Of a stretch of DNA of 64,000 nucleotides, positions 44,272 to 54,361 are shown one piece after another. Each line of letters starts with the position of its first letter. Position 1 is the stretch's first letter. The DNA lies in the NCBI GenBank assembly GCA_014281115.1, contig JACONQ010000012.1, forward strand, positions 2,294,001 to 2,358,000, written 5' to 3'. A program made the translations under genes and the position numbers. The notes beneath the pieces were generated by a model. That model was not told the DNA's origin, did not search any database, and saw nothing but the letters and a program-made list of their open reading frames with translations. Source of the stretch: Laburnicola sp. R22_1. Taxonomy: Eukaryota > Ascomycota > Dothideomycetes > Pleosporales > Didymosphaeriaceae.

Positions 44272-46290
44272 ATGGATCCCGCCGCGCAACTGCTCTCCGG
44301 TGCCCACGAGCTCTACCACCGCTCTGGCGGCATGGGAGGCGACACGTCATCGCGCCCGCCCGCTTACAAGATCGTCGGCATCATCCTCGCCATATCCTCG
44401 GGCCTGTTCATCGGCGTGTCGTTTGTGCTGAAGAAGCACGGCCTGCTCAAGGCCAACGACAAGTACAATGAGGAGGCGGGCGAGGGCTACGGCTACCTCA
44501 AGAACGTGTGGTGGTGGGCCGGCATGACGCTCATGATCATCGGCGAGATCTGCAACTTTGTCGCATACGCCTTCGTCGACGCTATTCTCGTCACCCCCAT
44601 GGGCGCTCTCACAGTCGTCGTGGCCGCCATTCTGTCGGCGATATTCCTGAAGGAGCGTCTGAGTTTTGTGGGCAAGATCGGCTGTGTCAACTGCATCATC
44701 GGGTCCATCATCATCGCCGTCAACGCTCCATCGCAGTCCGCCGTATCGAATATCCAAGACATGCAGCGTTTGGTTATCGCACCGGGCTTTCTCAGCTATG
44801 CGGGAGTCGTTATTGTTGCTAGTGTTGTTATTGCCGTCTGGCTCGGCCCAAAATACGGAAAGAAGAGCATGATGGTATATCTTACTGTCTGTAGTCTGAT
44901 TGGCGGTCTCAGCGTCGTGGCAACGCAGGGCCTCGGGGCCGCCATTATAGCCCAGATCAGCGGCGAGTCCCAGTTCAAAGAGTGGTTTTTATACGTGCTG
45001 CTTGTATTTGTCGTGAGCACTTTGCTTACTGAGATTATCTACCTTAATGTAAGTCTACCGCAGTCTTGCCCAACTCACACTAATGGCCCCCAGAAAGCCC
45101 TGAATCTCTTCAATGCCGCCCTCGTCACCCCTACGTACTACGTCTTCTTTACGTCGTCCACCATTGTTACCTCGGCCATCCTTTTCCAAGGTTTCAAGGG
45201 CACAGCCATGAGTATCCTCACCATCATCATGGGCTTCCTGCAAATCTGCACCGGCGTCGTTTTGCTGCAGCTGTCCAAGTCGGCCAAAGACGTGCCCGAC
45301 ACCGCTGTCTTCAAGGGCGACCTCGACCAGGTCCGCACGGTAGCCGAGCAGGAAGAGCCCGAGTACGAACCGAGAGCAGATACCATCCGCGGCGGTGGTG
45401 CTATCCTGCGCTCGATATCCAAGGCGCGGAGCGAGAAGCAGATGATGGAGGTGAAGAGGTTGCAAGAAGAGCACATGCAGCCCATCGGGGAAGGCGAGAT
45501 GGTCGAGTTTGACGGTCTGCGGAGACGCAAAACCACGCTCGACTCTAACCGCCCGCCTACCCGCAGCACCACCGTTGTGCACAAGACGGTCCATCCACCC
45601 CTCGGGATGTCGCACTTCCCCGACGACGACTCGGACGACGATACTGCCTATCACCCGGGCTTCTTCCAGCGGCTGCGATCGCGCGGAAAATCGCAGAGCA
45701 GCTCGAACGTGCCCGTGGATCTCGTGTCTCTACCACCTGCGACGCCAGATGGCTCTTCGGATAAGAGCAACTATGCCAAAGCCCTGCAGACCGACACCGC
45801 CTACCGACCGCACGAGACGACAATCCAATTCGGCAGCCTCCCGCACCCGCCTCACCCGCACGAGCACGATCCCGAGGACCCCCCCAGACCACCCCCCCAC
45901 ACGGCGAAGCGCCAATTCTCCTTCCAGAACGTCTTCCACCGGAAACGCTCCGAGTCGGGCGCAAGCTCGATACGGCCGGTGAGTCGGCACAGTCGCAAGA
46001 ATAGTCGCGAGGGCAAGGACGCGACCGAGGAAGAAAGACTGGGTCTTGTCAAGGGGGATTCGCATGTTTTGCTGCCGATTCCGAGCCATGATAGTAGAGA
46101 GGGGAGTCCGTTGGGGTATACGGATGATGAGGGGGAGTGGCAGGTGGCGAGGAGTGCGAGTCCGGAGCGGGGGGCGTCGCAGGGACAAGGGCAGGGGCAA
46201 GGGCAGGTGCTGCGGAGGGTGGAGACGGAGGAGTGGGATGTGGATGATGATAAGGGGGTTGAGGGGGGGAAGGGGGGGGCTTTTCTGTGA
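44272..46290 (+). CDS. NIPA-like magnesium transporter
   Basis: Exons 44272-45048 and 45094-46290, 657 aa. The start follows GCCGCC in a good context; upstream in-frame codons are leader. Nine hydrophobic helices fill residues about 30-330, with the NIPA (PF05653) blocks SSGLFIGVSFVLKKHGL, GEICNFVAYAFVDAILVTP, LGALTVVVAAILSA-like and YYVFFTSSTIVTSAILFQG. The tail of about 300 residues is cytosolic, charged and low-complexity. The 45-nt intron is divisible by three and without stops, so retention would add 15 residues between two helices. NIPA proteins carry Mg2+ across plasma or endosomal membranes. Confidence 0.92.
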   Translation: MDPAAQLLSGAHELYHRSGGMGGDTSSRPPAYKIVGIILAISSGLFIGVSFVLKKHGLLKANDKYNEEAGEGYGYLKNVWWWAGMTLMIIGEICNFVAYAFVDAILVTPMGALTVVVAAILSAIFLKERLSFVGKIGCVNCIIGSIIIAVNAPSQSAVSNIQDMQRLVIAPGFLSYAGVVIVASVVIAVWLGPKYGKKSMMVYLTVCSLIGGLSVVATQGLGAAIIAQISGESQFKEWFLYVLLVFVVSTLLTEIIYLNVSLPQSCPTHTNGPQKALNLFNAALVTPTYYVFFTSSTIVTSAILFQGFKGTAMSILTIIMGFLQICTGVVLLQLSKSAKDVPDTAVFKGDLDQVRTVAEQEEPEYEPRADTIRGGGAILRSISKARSEKQMMEVKRLQEEHMQPIGEGEMVEFDGLRRRKTTLDSNRPPTRSTTVVHKTVHPPLGMSHFPDDDSDDDTAYHPGFFQRLRSRGKSQSSSNVPVDLVSLPPATPDGSSDKSNYAKALQTDTAYRPHETTIQFGSLPHPPHPHEHDPEDPPRPPPHTAKRQFSFQNVFHRKRSESGASSIRPVSRHSRKNSREGKDATEEERLGLVKGDSHVLLPIPSHDSREGSPLGYTDDEGEWQVARSASPERGASQGQGQGQGQVLRRVETEEWDVDDDKGVEGGKGGAFL

Positions 46291-46930
46291 GTGAGGGGGG
46301 AGGGGGAAGGGTGTTGTTGGGTAAAGTCGGTTTTTTTTGGCGATTTGCATTTTTCTGCTTAGCGTTGGCGTTGTGGGTTGGCGTTGTAAAGCGTCTGTCT
46401 GATTTTTGGACGGGTTGGTTGATTGGTTGGTTGTTTGTTGGTTGGATTGTACGATATGATATGATGTGGGTTGTGGTGTGGGTGAGTGGGTAATAAATAC
46501 ATACAAAGAAGGAAGGGAAGGCAAGGGGGAAGGAGGAGGGAAAGGGGTGTATGTATACATATATAGATAGATAGAGAGTGTGTGAGAGAGAGCGCGCGTG
46601 AGGGACTGGGCTTTATGAAGTCATGATTGATTGATTGATAAGTAACGGTGTGGTGGGGACGTATATGATGAAACTTTGAAGTTTTGAAAGTAGTTTTATG
46701 AAGGAAGGGGGTTGATTTGATTGATTTGATGAGGTGGAGGTGGTTGTTGCTGGGGGTGATGTAGTGCGGTGTGGTTTAAGTAATACATACCTTGGAGGAT
46801 GGGATGGGATGGGGTGGATTGCCTTGGGACGGGCGCGCGTGTATAAGTAGTGGAAGTTCTGCTCTTTTTTTCTTTTTGTTCTGTGCAGTTCCATTTGTGG
46901 TGTGCTGTGGGGGTGCTAAAAATTCCTTTT
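46291..46930. other. 3' flank of NIPA, simple-sequence rich
   Basis: Contains short tandem motifs (GGTTGGTT-type at about 46420, ATAG/GAGA at 46558-46590) and GT-rich DNA. No gene. Confidence 0.5.
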
Positions 46931-46979
46931 CCCTAGTACACATGGGGAGGGAGGGAAGGGAGGGCGTTGGTGCTGTGTG

Positions 46980-47250
46980 GGGAGGTTCAAAATTGAAAAC
47001 TGGAATGATATGAAAGCATGGAGTGCTGGGTGGGAGGTTCAAAACTGGAACGATGTGAAGGCATGGAGTGCGTGGTTGGGAGGTTAAAATCTGGAATGCA
47101 AAGGTACCATGGGGAGGTCGTTGGTGGGGTCTAAAAGTTAGGCAGGAGGGGTGGTATGGGGTGCTTTGGTGGGTGGTGGAGTTTAAAAGGAGTTCTTAAA
47201 AGTAGTATGGGGAGTGTTTTGGTGGGTGTTGGGGTTCCCAATTTGGAGTT
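46980..47250 (+). repeat. G-rich degenerate tandem array, unit about 47-60 bp
   Basis: The clearest part of cluster B. GAGGTTCAAAA(T/C)TGGAA-like starts recur at about 46983, 47034 and 47080. Each is followed by GCATGGAGTGC or CATGGGGAGG, then the next A-tract (GGTTAAAAT, GGTCTAAAAG, GTTTAAAAGG). The first units share over 80 percent identity by eye; later ones decay. Confidence 0.65.
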
Positions 47251-48620
47251 TGAAGATGTGGTGGGGAGGTCGTTGGTGGGGATGAAAAGCTGGTCAGCGG
47301 GATGGTATGGGTCTGTTGGCGGGTGTTGGGATTAACAATTTGGAGCGAGCAAAACCCCATGGGGTGGGTGTGCTTTGGTGGGTGTTGGGGTTCCCAATTT
47401 GAAGCGGAAAGAATCCATGCGGAGGTCGTTGGGCGGTTCAAAAGCGCATCTCAACCTGTCCTATGGGGAGGTGCTTCTTTCCCTGCAGGTCGAAAACTAA
47501 GAAAGAGAAACGTATGGCTGTGTTTCCTGGGCTGGAAAACGCAAATGAATATTCGCAAAACGCGAGGGATGGGTGGGTGCGTGCTTGGTTGGAGCTCCAA
47601 CGTACGCGACAAAAAGAATCAAAAAGAGTTGGCGAGTATGGTATGGACCGGTGCTTCTTCTTCTTCTTCGGGAGTAAAATCCGATTTCAGGGACGTTCAT
47701 GGGGTGGTGTTTTTGCTGGGAGGAAGTCGTATGAGAGGAGGCGCATGGAGGGGTGCGTGTTGGAGACAAAAAGCATTTGTCAATCCATTGCGTGCAGCGC
47801 TGTTCTGTCGACGTAAAAAAAAGAGGAGGCCAAAAAACTATGGGAGACTGCGACCTTTCCCCCCAACCGGCTCTAAACCTCGAACGACTAAGATGATGGA
47901 GATAGTTTCCTTGTGGCTCCAAATACAACAGCAACAACTGGTATGCTTTCCTACTTCGGCAAGTGTACTAGAATAAAATCTAACACCGGAACCTCGATAG
48001 AGAGTGTCTGCTGTCTTGGGTTTAAAAGGGGCACTGCCTGGATTATGTGTTTTCTTGCTTCTCCTGCTTGGAAGAAAACACAAACTATCGAAATAATGGC
48101 GTTGCGTGCTTTTTGGACTGGACTTGAATTGATGGTAAAAAAAGTCTAGAGCTGCGTTTTGTGGTTTACCGTAGTGGACGGTGGACAGTATGGAGACTGT
48201 CTTGCAGTGGGTGTAAAAAGGACATGACGGAGGACCATGTGCTGCTTCTCTTTTTTAAAAGCAAATCCTCTAGCGATATGGGGTGTTGTGGAGAGTGGAC
48301 GAGAATTCATGTCTGCAAGTGCTTCTTGGAAACGATGACTTGTGTTCTTTCTCTTGTCTAAAAATAATCTCGTCGATGCTATGGAATGCTGCTTCGCCCA
48401 TGCAGTGCAGAACGCCAATCTGGAAACTTATGTGAGCGGCGGAGAGCAAGTCTAATGGCCATTTTAATGAGCCTATGTACTCAAAAGCTCACATCCAAGC
48501 ATCATGCCTGCCTCCGCGTTCGTCGACGCGTACATATAACAAGCAGATATCCCAAGACAACTAGACACACTGTGTCTCATTCCCCCTCATCGTCTAATCT
48601 CATTCTAGTAGGATCGAGGA

Positions 48621-48691
48621 TATATAAACCGCGTCTCTGTCTGTACTTGTTCTACACACTTGCATTTGCATTTGTATTGGGGACTCTAAAA
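48621..48691 (+). promoter_or_regulatory. Cluster B module 1
   Basis: TATATAA at 48621, CTGTCTGTACTTGTTCTACACACTT-type tract, TCTAAAA at 48685 (64 bp). An ATG follows about 25 bp on, then GTCTGAAATGG. Confidence 0.55.
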
Positions 48692-49106
48692 CAGCCACTT
48701 CAAATTCTCATGCTGGGATTTGTTGCCTGGGTCTGAAATGGATTGTTTTTGGTTTTATGAAGATTTTCTGCTCCTGGTCTAAAATTCTCCAGGGTGGACT
48801 ACATGTGCCAGCCACGAGGAGTTAAAAATGCAGCCTCAAGACTACATGTCGTTGTGCGCGTTCGTGACGCACTCGACTATAAAATTTTAATGACTCGAAA
48901 TTATGGAGAGCATGCACGATGAGCATACTGTGTACCGAACGTGCGCGAAATGTTGGTCTTGATGCACGATGCGCGCTGGTCAAATGGACACTGCGCGTCT
49001 TCCAACTGGCACTTCTAGCAAATAAAACAAAATCATTTGATTTTGATTTGATGCTTCGCTGTCCTGTGCGAATCTTCGTCTAATGGTGTGTCGGTTGGAG
49101 GTCGGA

Positions 49107-49222
49107 TATATAAGCCTACTATTCCGCTCCATGCTCTTTGCACTTACGGCTACGTTGGCTTATCTGAAACTTAAATTCACACGCAAAAAGAGGATGCGGA
49201 GATCTGCTTCCTGTGACTAAAA
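49107..49222 (+). promoter_or_regulatory. Cluster B module 2
   Basis: TATATAAG at 49107, CTCTTTGCACTTACG, CTTAAAT at 49170 (63 bp, degenerate), ATGCGGAG, then GACTAAAAG at 49216. TGCTTCCTGT inside the unit recurs at 50342. Confidence 0.5.
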
Positions 49223-49605
49223 GAGATTCTCAATGCAGTAAATGGGGAGGTTGGGTCCTCTGGTCCAGAATCGATTATCTGAAAAGCATATGTGGTGACG
49301 AGGGTGGCGATCTTTTCATAGATAGATACTTAGATGGGACATGTGGAGTTGATGGAAGAGCGGAGGTGGTGATGATGAGCTTCATTCTAATTTAATTATA
49401 AAATTAGTGCCTGGTGAGAACTTATATGCACCTTAAGTAAAGAATGTAAACATTCAATCGGAGTAGGGTATTTTGATTGTGTGTTACCCTAGAATCCATA
49501 ATACAGCCATGGGTTATGTAAGAAGATCTTCATCTACGAGTGCGCATGAATTGCGTACACGGGCTATTCGAATGCATGGCGTCTGTAGCTGGGACAGAAT
49601 CTGGG

Positions 49606-49725
49606 TATATAAAATAGTTGTTTTCTTGCTTTCTTCTCTTTACACACACACTCTGTCTTTAACTCTTAAAAGTACCAGTATAGAAATTCATGTGCAGATT
49701 TGTCTTTTCAATCTGCGGTCTAAAA
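49606..49725 (+). promoter_or_regulatory. Cluster B module 3
   Basis: TATATAAAA at 49606, TTACACACACACTCTG, TCTTAAAA at 49664 (58 bp), ATG about 25 bp on, TCTAAAA at 49719. Confidence 0.55.
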
Positions 49726-49902
49726 TGTATGTCGACAAGACATGAGTTGTGTGAGGAGGTCTAATAATACACAGCTTACTTGAAGTGCTTTCTTCTTTTC
49801 TATTTTACCATACACGCATGCTGCACAAGTTAAAAGAACTTCTTATGATAATCATCATCTTAAGCTTTAGTTTCTGGCTGACGCTGTTTCGGCAGCGATA
49901 GG

Positions 49903-49974
49903 TATATTTATAATGAACCCAGCATCCTTTCTTCGTTTTCCTCTTCGCACACACTTTCTCTAGAGTCACTAAAT
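49903..49974 (+). promoter_or_regulatory. Cluster B module 4
   Basis: TATATTTATAA at 49903, CTCTTCGCACACACTTTC, ACTAAAT at 49968 (65 bp, last base degenerate). Confidence 0.45.
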
Positions 49975-50251
49975 ATATATCCACATAAAACTAAGGGAAG
50001 CTCTAATCCGCCTGTCTAAAGAAAGATCGTATACAAGTTCATGAGCTTGAGAGTGAAAGCTTAAAACAACAATAACATAGACACAACATGTGCTGCGCGA
50101 CCTACTATAGAGTAAAATATTTTGATATACAGTTAACAGATATGGTGGCGATGAGTACCATTACTGTTTAATGGATTCCTAGCTACCGAAGTGAGTTCAT
50201 AGCTCTTGAGGCACTGTCTAGCTCTAATGGATTCACGGCTGCAGAGACGGG

Positions 50252-50311
50252 TATATAAAGTACGAATCTCCTTTATCTTTTCCTTGCACAGATCTACTCC
50301 CTTACTTAAAA
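50252..50311 (+). promoter_or_regulatory. Cluster B module 5
   Basis: TATATAAA at 50252, TTTTCCTTGCACAGATC, CTTAAAA at 50305 (53 bp, the shortest spacing). ATTAAAAGATGGAG follows. Confidence 0.5.
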
Positions 50312-50505
50312 TTATTAAAAGATGGAGAACCGCATCGCATGTGCTTCCTGTAATGGGTGAAAGAAGACCAAAACTCAAGCAAGAACCCGACATGCTGGTC
50401 CTCGTACTTCGTGTTGTGGCATCATGGAACAAGAATTTGTAGAATGCGCGACGTTTGATGATGAGTATCTTTGTCTTAAGCTAATAGCGCTGCCTCGACG
50501 CGAGG

Positions 50506-50568
50506 ATATAAACCCTTTGATGCAGAATTTATCGCTTTACACGCGCATCTTCCTCGTGCTCTTTAAAA
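50506..50568 (+). promoter_or_regulatory. Cluster B module 6
   Basis: ATATAAAC at 50506, TTTACACGCGCATCTTCC, TTTAAAA at 50562 (56 bp), ATGGAG about 24 bp on. Confidence 0.5.
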
Positions 50569-50882
50569 TTGCCATAAACGAAGCCGATGGAGAGGCTTTG
50601 GTCGTTGTCCAAATGTTTCTTTCCACGCCGCTATGCGCTTAGAAGAGATTCTAAAAATTCATTTAAGTAACTTCTATACTAACGCTCGTCATCATGTAAG
50701 AATCGTAGTTATAGGAAAGAGGTCGTGTCGAGCTGGATATAGGATTTATGACTGGTTTTAATAGGTAGAAGAGGTTTCTCCATAATTTTTGCTGTTCTCC
50801 ATGTGACTATTCGAGCAATTTTAAAATGCCGGTCGCAAAGCTATCAGAGGCACGTCTAGAGTGACCTTAAACAGCACGCGCA

Positions 50883-51000
50883 TATATAAGTGCGTGTTGC
50901 GTGCTGCGTCTATCTTCACACTTGTATAAAGTTGCATTAATTCTCTAAAAGACAAATTCCCAGACAGGTATGGAGACTCGGTTCTTCCTTTGATCTAAAA
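50883..51000 (+). promoter_or_regulatory. Cluster B module 7 (best preserved)
   Basis: TATATAAG at 50883, TATCTTCACACTTG, TCTAAAA at 50944 (61 bp), ATGGAG at 50970 (26 bp on), TCTAAAA at 50994 (24 bp on). Shows the full layout with all elements near consensus. Confidence 0.6.
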
Positions 51001-51699
51001 ACTACGGCATTGGGTTTTGGGATTGGCCTGAGTGAGCAAAATGCACTCAGGACATGAAAATGGACACTTGTCTTGTTTGGCGTGATCTAAGTAGGTTACA
51101 TCAAGGAGATGATGGGGAACATGATCATGCCTTGCGTACGGCGCTTTCTTATTGTGGTCAAGAACATAACCGCGTTATTCTTCATCGCACCACTGCTGTG
51201 ACTGTCAACTCGGTTCTCTCGCAATATATATGAGATTAAGTCATTAACATGAACAATATTGGTTCTATCGTTTTGTCAGAGACATGGTGAGGAGGAGTTG
51301 CTAACGGTAGGTGTTATTGTAGCAGTACCAGCATGTGTCCTCGACAACTAAATCATCTCAGTCTTCCAGTCAAGATTCACATGCAAGAGCACTTACGGAG
51401 ATAAATACTGGGGCCCGTAGCCCGGTTTGGGGAATCGCCGCCTGCAGGTCTGGCAGTGCGTTGATTAATTCCCACTGGTACTCATACAGTACGAGGACAA
51501 AAGTTTGAGTACTGTGTGTTACCCATGGATGGACATTACCAAGGCCAACTGGACTCAAACGTTTGTCCTGTGGCTGTAAACAAGGTTCCTCGACGATTAA
51601 CGTCAGTCAGGGTCCAAACCAATAATCGACCGCAACGCTAAAATGCTGCAAATCAGTTTAGTGTTGTGCTCTGGCCATTAATCAGAACTCAACTGAATA

Positions 51700-52285
51700 T
51701 ATCGGCCGAGGGAACATTTCTGTACAGTCCGGGTACGAAGAGAATGTTGCCGCCAACATCACTCTTGAACTGAGACCACTTGCTGTCATCCAAGCTCTCG
51801 CCCCCAAACGTAGACACTAGCGCCTTTCCGTTATGCTAAAAGTATGTAGGCTTCTGAAGATATGGCTTGAGATATTCGGTGACTTGGCTGGGGTCGTTGA
51901 AGTTATTATCGCCGAAGTCGAAGGAGAAGAAGAGTGTGAATCCGAGTGTGTCGGCATTGTTGAATAGAAAGTCGACGGTCTTGGTGGCTCATGACTCGAG
52001 GGAATCTATGGTGTGTCAGACAAAGTTACTCAAGTGTGGCTTGAGTTCAGTACTGATGTTGAGCGCACAGGCATCAAATCCTAAGTCAATCGCATCTTGA
52101 ATATCCTGCTTCGTGTGCTCGTCGAATATTTCACCGATCATGTAGTGGGCGAAGCTTCCATTTTCAGGCGTTAGTTTCGATGAAAGATGTGATAGAACTC
52201 TTACATTGGCTTCCTTGTACAATCGCGCCGATCAAGAGTGTGCGGAGCGCAGGAAGCCATTGCTGCCAACGCAGCTACGAATTTT
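51700..52285 (-). pseudogene. GH71 alpha-1,3-glucanase (mutanase) relic
   Basis: The minus strand encodes a secretion-signal-like start (ALAAMASCAPHTLDRRD) and a GTAAGA...AAG intron. One frame then follows: FAHYMIGEIFDEHTKQDIQD, GFDACALNIS, TVDFLFNNADTLGFTLFFSF, KALVSTFGG and GGNILFVPG. This is the N-terminal part of glycoside hydrolase family 71. Stops at 52018-52016 (TGA), 51991-51989 (TGA) and 51838-51836 (TAG) break the frame; each can come from TGG by one G-to-A change. The C-terminal half is missing. Confidence 0.8.
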
Positions 52286-53130
52286 CCACGAAACGCTGGC
52301 TCAACGCAAGGCAAATAAATATTCAGTTGTGGAACGTAAGCCTACATATGAGGCTGTCATCTCTGGGTCAGAAACATGAAATCACAAGCGTACATGGATC
52401 AAGTCCGCCGCCCACGGAGCTAGCCGGCGTACATTGCCCCCCAAAGGGCGTTAGCCTACTGGCACGGGAAGAGGGTTTCGAATGGATAATGGGAAGTCCT
52501 TCTAGAAGAGAAACTGTTTCAACATGATAAAGTGCCTAGATGTCGACTGTTCCGTTCAGGCATCATAGCCAACCGATCGAGCTCGGTCCGGACCCGAAGC
52601 GGCCTCGTCCGAGCATCTTATAATTAAATATTTGAGCGTAATAATGGGTTTAGTAGTGTCGTTGCCTGAAAACTTCCATTTTCTACCATAGGCTGAATTT
52701 CCGGGAATGAGAATTGGCCCCCGATGGACGTTGTCCACTGCGTATGCTCCGTGAAAGATTAGGATATACAGTGACACTCTAGGGCGAATATGCTTATTTA
52801 GTAGCTTTGTGCGAGCTTCGCATCCGAAGAACGATTTCCAGCGGTGTGGTTGTTAGCTAGGGGAACTGTGAGGTCGATGTCGTGGTGGCAGTTATGTCCT
52901 GCGCGACGCTAGCTGTAACAGGAAAAGCTTGTGAACTTAAACGCCGATCTTATTCACAGTGTTTCTACTCTGACAGGTGCTTCCGACATCAGCCTCCGCT
53001 ATCTCACAGACCTTTGGTTGAGCGATTCACCTAGAACACGACATCACGCGCCACTGCAATAATGACGCGCAACTTTCGCACGTAAAGACTGTCTTCTTTT
53101 CGGCTTACTAAGAAAGCTCCACAAGAAGTG

Positions 53131-53193
53131 TATATCAAGTCTTCTTTCCCGCAGCCTCATTCCTTGCACACTACTCCAGCGGCGTCTCTAAAA
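53131..53193 (+). promoter_or_regulatory. Cluster B module 8
   Basis: TATATCA at 53131 (weak TATA), CATTCCTTGCACACTACTCC, TCTAAAA at 53187 (56 bp), ATGGAGCTCTGGACC at 53220, then GAAAA. The ATGG half-unit is close to that of cluster A module 3. Confidence 0.5.
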
Positions 53194-53861
53194 GATAGAA
53201 AATTCCCGAAAAAACCGACATGGAGCTCTGGACCTTGTCGAAAATGACACCAAAACAAGGGTAGAATGGTCCCAAATTCTCAGCGGCGGACTGAAATTCC
53301 ATATACCGAAACTAACTCATGGTTGCTGTTCTGCTCGAGTTGACCACTCACTGAAATAGATCTGGAAATGTTCCATGCATCTCTGTCGGAGAAGGCCAGC
53401 AAGTCATACTCCAGCGCTGTGCTTCACTAAAATACTACGCATTCGATTCCATGTGCTGAGCTCTGTCCATATCAAAAATAAAGGAAAAGAGCTTGATGCT
53501 CTGCGCGACCTCGTCCAAGACCATCAAAGCCAGAAGACGAGCTTTCCACCGTACACAGTCCAAAAAGTGTGAAAACCATTACATGTCTCCATCCCTTCTC
53601 TATCTTCGAAGATCTTTCGCTACTATGTGTCGAGGCGCGCTCTCACCAAAGAAAGGATTGAAAGAATTTTATGGAAGACGAGCGTCATGTAGCCAAAACT
53701 ACCCATCTGAGTTTGAGAGACCACGCGCTTTGCCATAAAGTACATGTACTAGCATGGAAATCTGATTACACTGCGTGTTACCTCAGGATAGGTAATACGA
53801 ATGTTAATTGTAGTCGGAATTTTAGTTCTATAGACATATGTGTCTCGGTCTTGGAATGTTG

Positions 53862-53989
53862 TATAAAAACCCCTTCTTCGCTCTGGAAAATGCCTTCTCC
53901 ACACCACTTTACTGCTCCTTTGGGACTAAAAACGGCCCATTTGCACTTCAATGTGCTGCTCCTGTCGCCGTGGGTTGGGCAGTTTAAAA
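53862..53989 (+). promoter_or_regulatory. Cluster B module 9
   Basis: TATAAAA at 53862, TTCTCCACACCACTTTACTG, ACTAAAA at 53925 (63 bp), ATG about 25 bp on, TTTAAAA at 53983. Confidence 0.5.
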
Positions 53990-54361
53990 TATTCCCCGGT
54001 GATTGTTCATGTTTGTGGGAGACAGTGGCATCAACGTATACCAAAACACCAGGAAGAAGCCAATATGGTTTGCAGACCCGGTCTTTCGAGGGACATAGAT
54101 CAAAAAAGCACCGAACCTCGCCATGTGGCCTTGGGAAGTGAGAATGAATCCCTCGAACCCATGCGCAGGCGCGTAGTAGAGCAACTATGATGGTGATGAC
54201 CGCCACCATCAATATCCTGCATACATAGTCCAAAGTTTGAAACTATGCGTTACTCCAGGATACGCGACACAAGCACAAAAACCGTGAAACCTTCTCGCTT
54301 AATACCATACAAACCCCGCCCAATCTTCCCACTCCCCAACTCCCCAGGGACTGAGTCTTCA

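Larger units (their letters stand above)
46850..54200 (+). repeat. Noncoding cluster B of TATA / CACAC / TCTAAAA modules
   Basis: About 7.3 kb without an intact gene. The first part (46.9-47.8 kb) is a G-rich array of units with ATGGGGAGG or ATGGAGTGC, then (T/C)(C/T)(A/T)AAA. From 48.5 kb TATA-containing modules appear every 250-500 bp; nine are listed separately. A dead GH71 gene (51.7-52.3 kb) interrupts the array, and modules resume at 53.1 and 53.9 kb. All modules read in the + direction. Open frames here are short and not conserved among units. Confidence 0.6.

Noticed and set aside
45730..46560. 276-codon minus frame opposite the NIPA tail
   Set aside because: Low-complexity Pro-rich shadow; runs into simple sequence.
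47302..47976. 224-codon + frame inside cluster B
   Set aside because: Made of the G-rich tandem units read through (repeated WVCFGGCWG-type pattern); no start context or family; neighbouring units are in other frames.
27483..54000. Idea that the modules are tRNA, 5S or snRNA genes
   Set aside because: No A/B boxes, cloverleaf T-loop (GGTTCGAxxCC), Sm site or terminator T-run at consistent positions.
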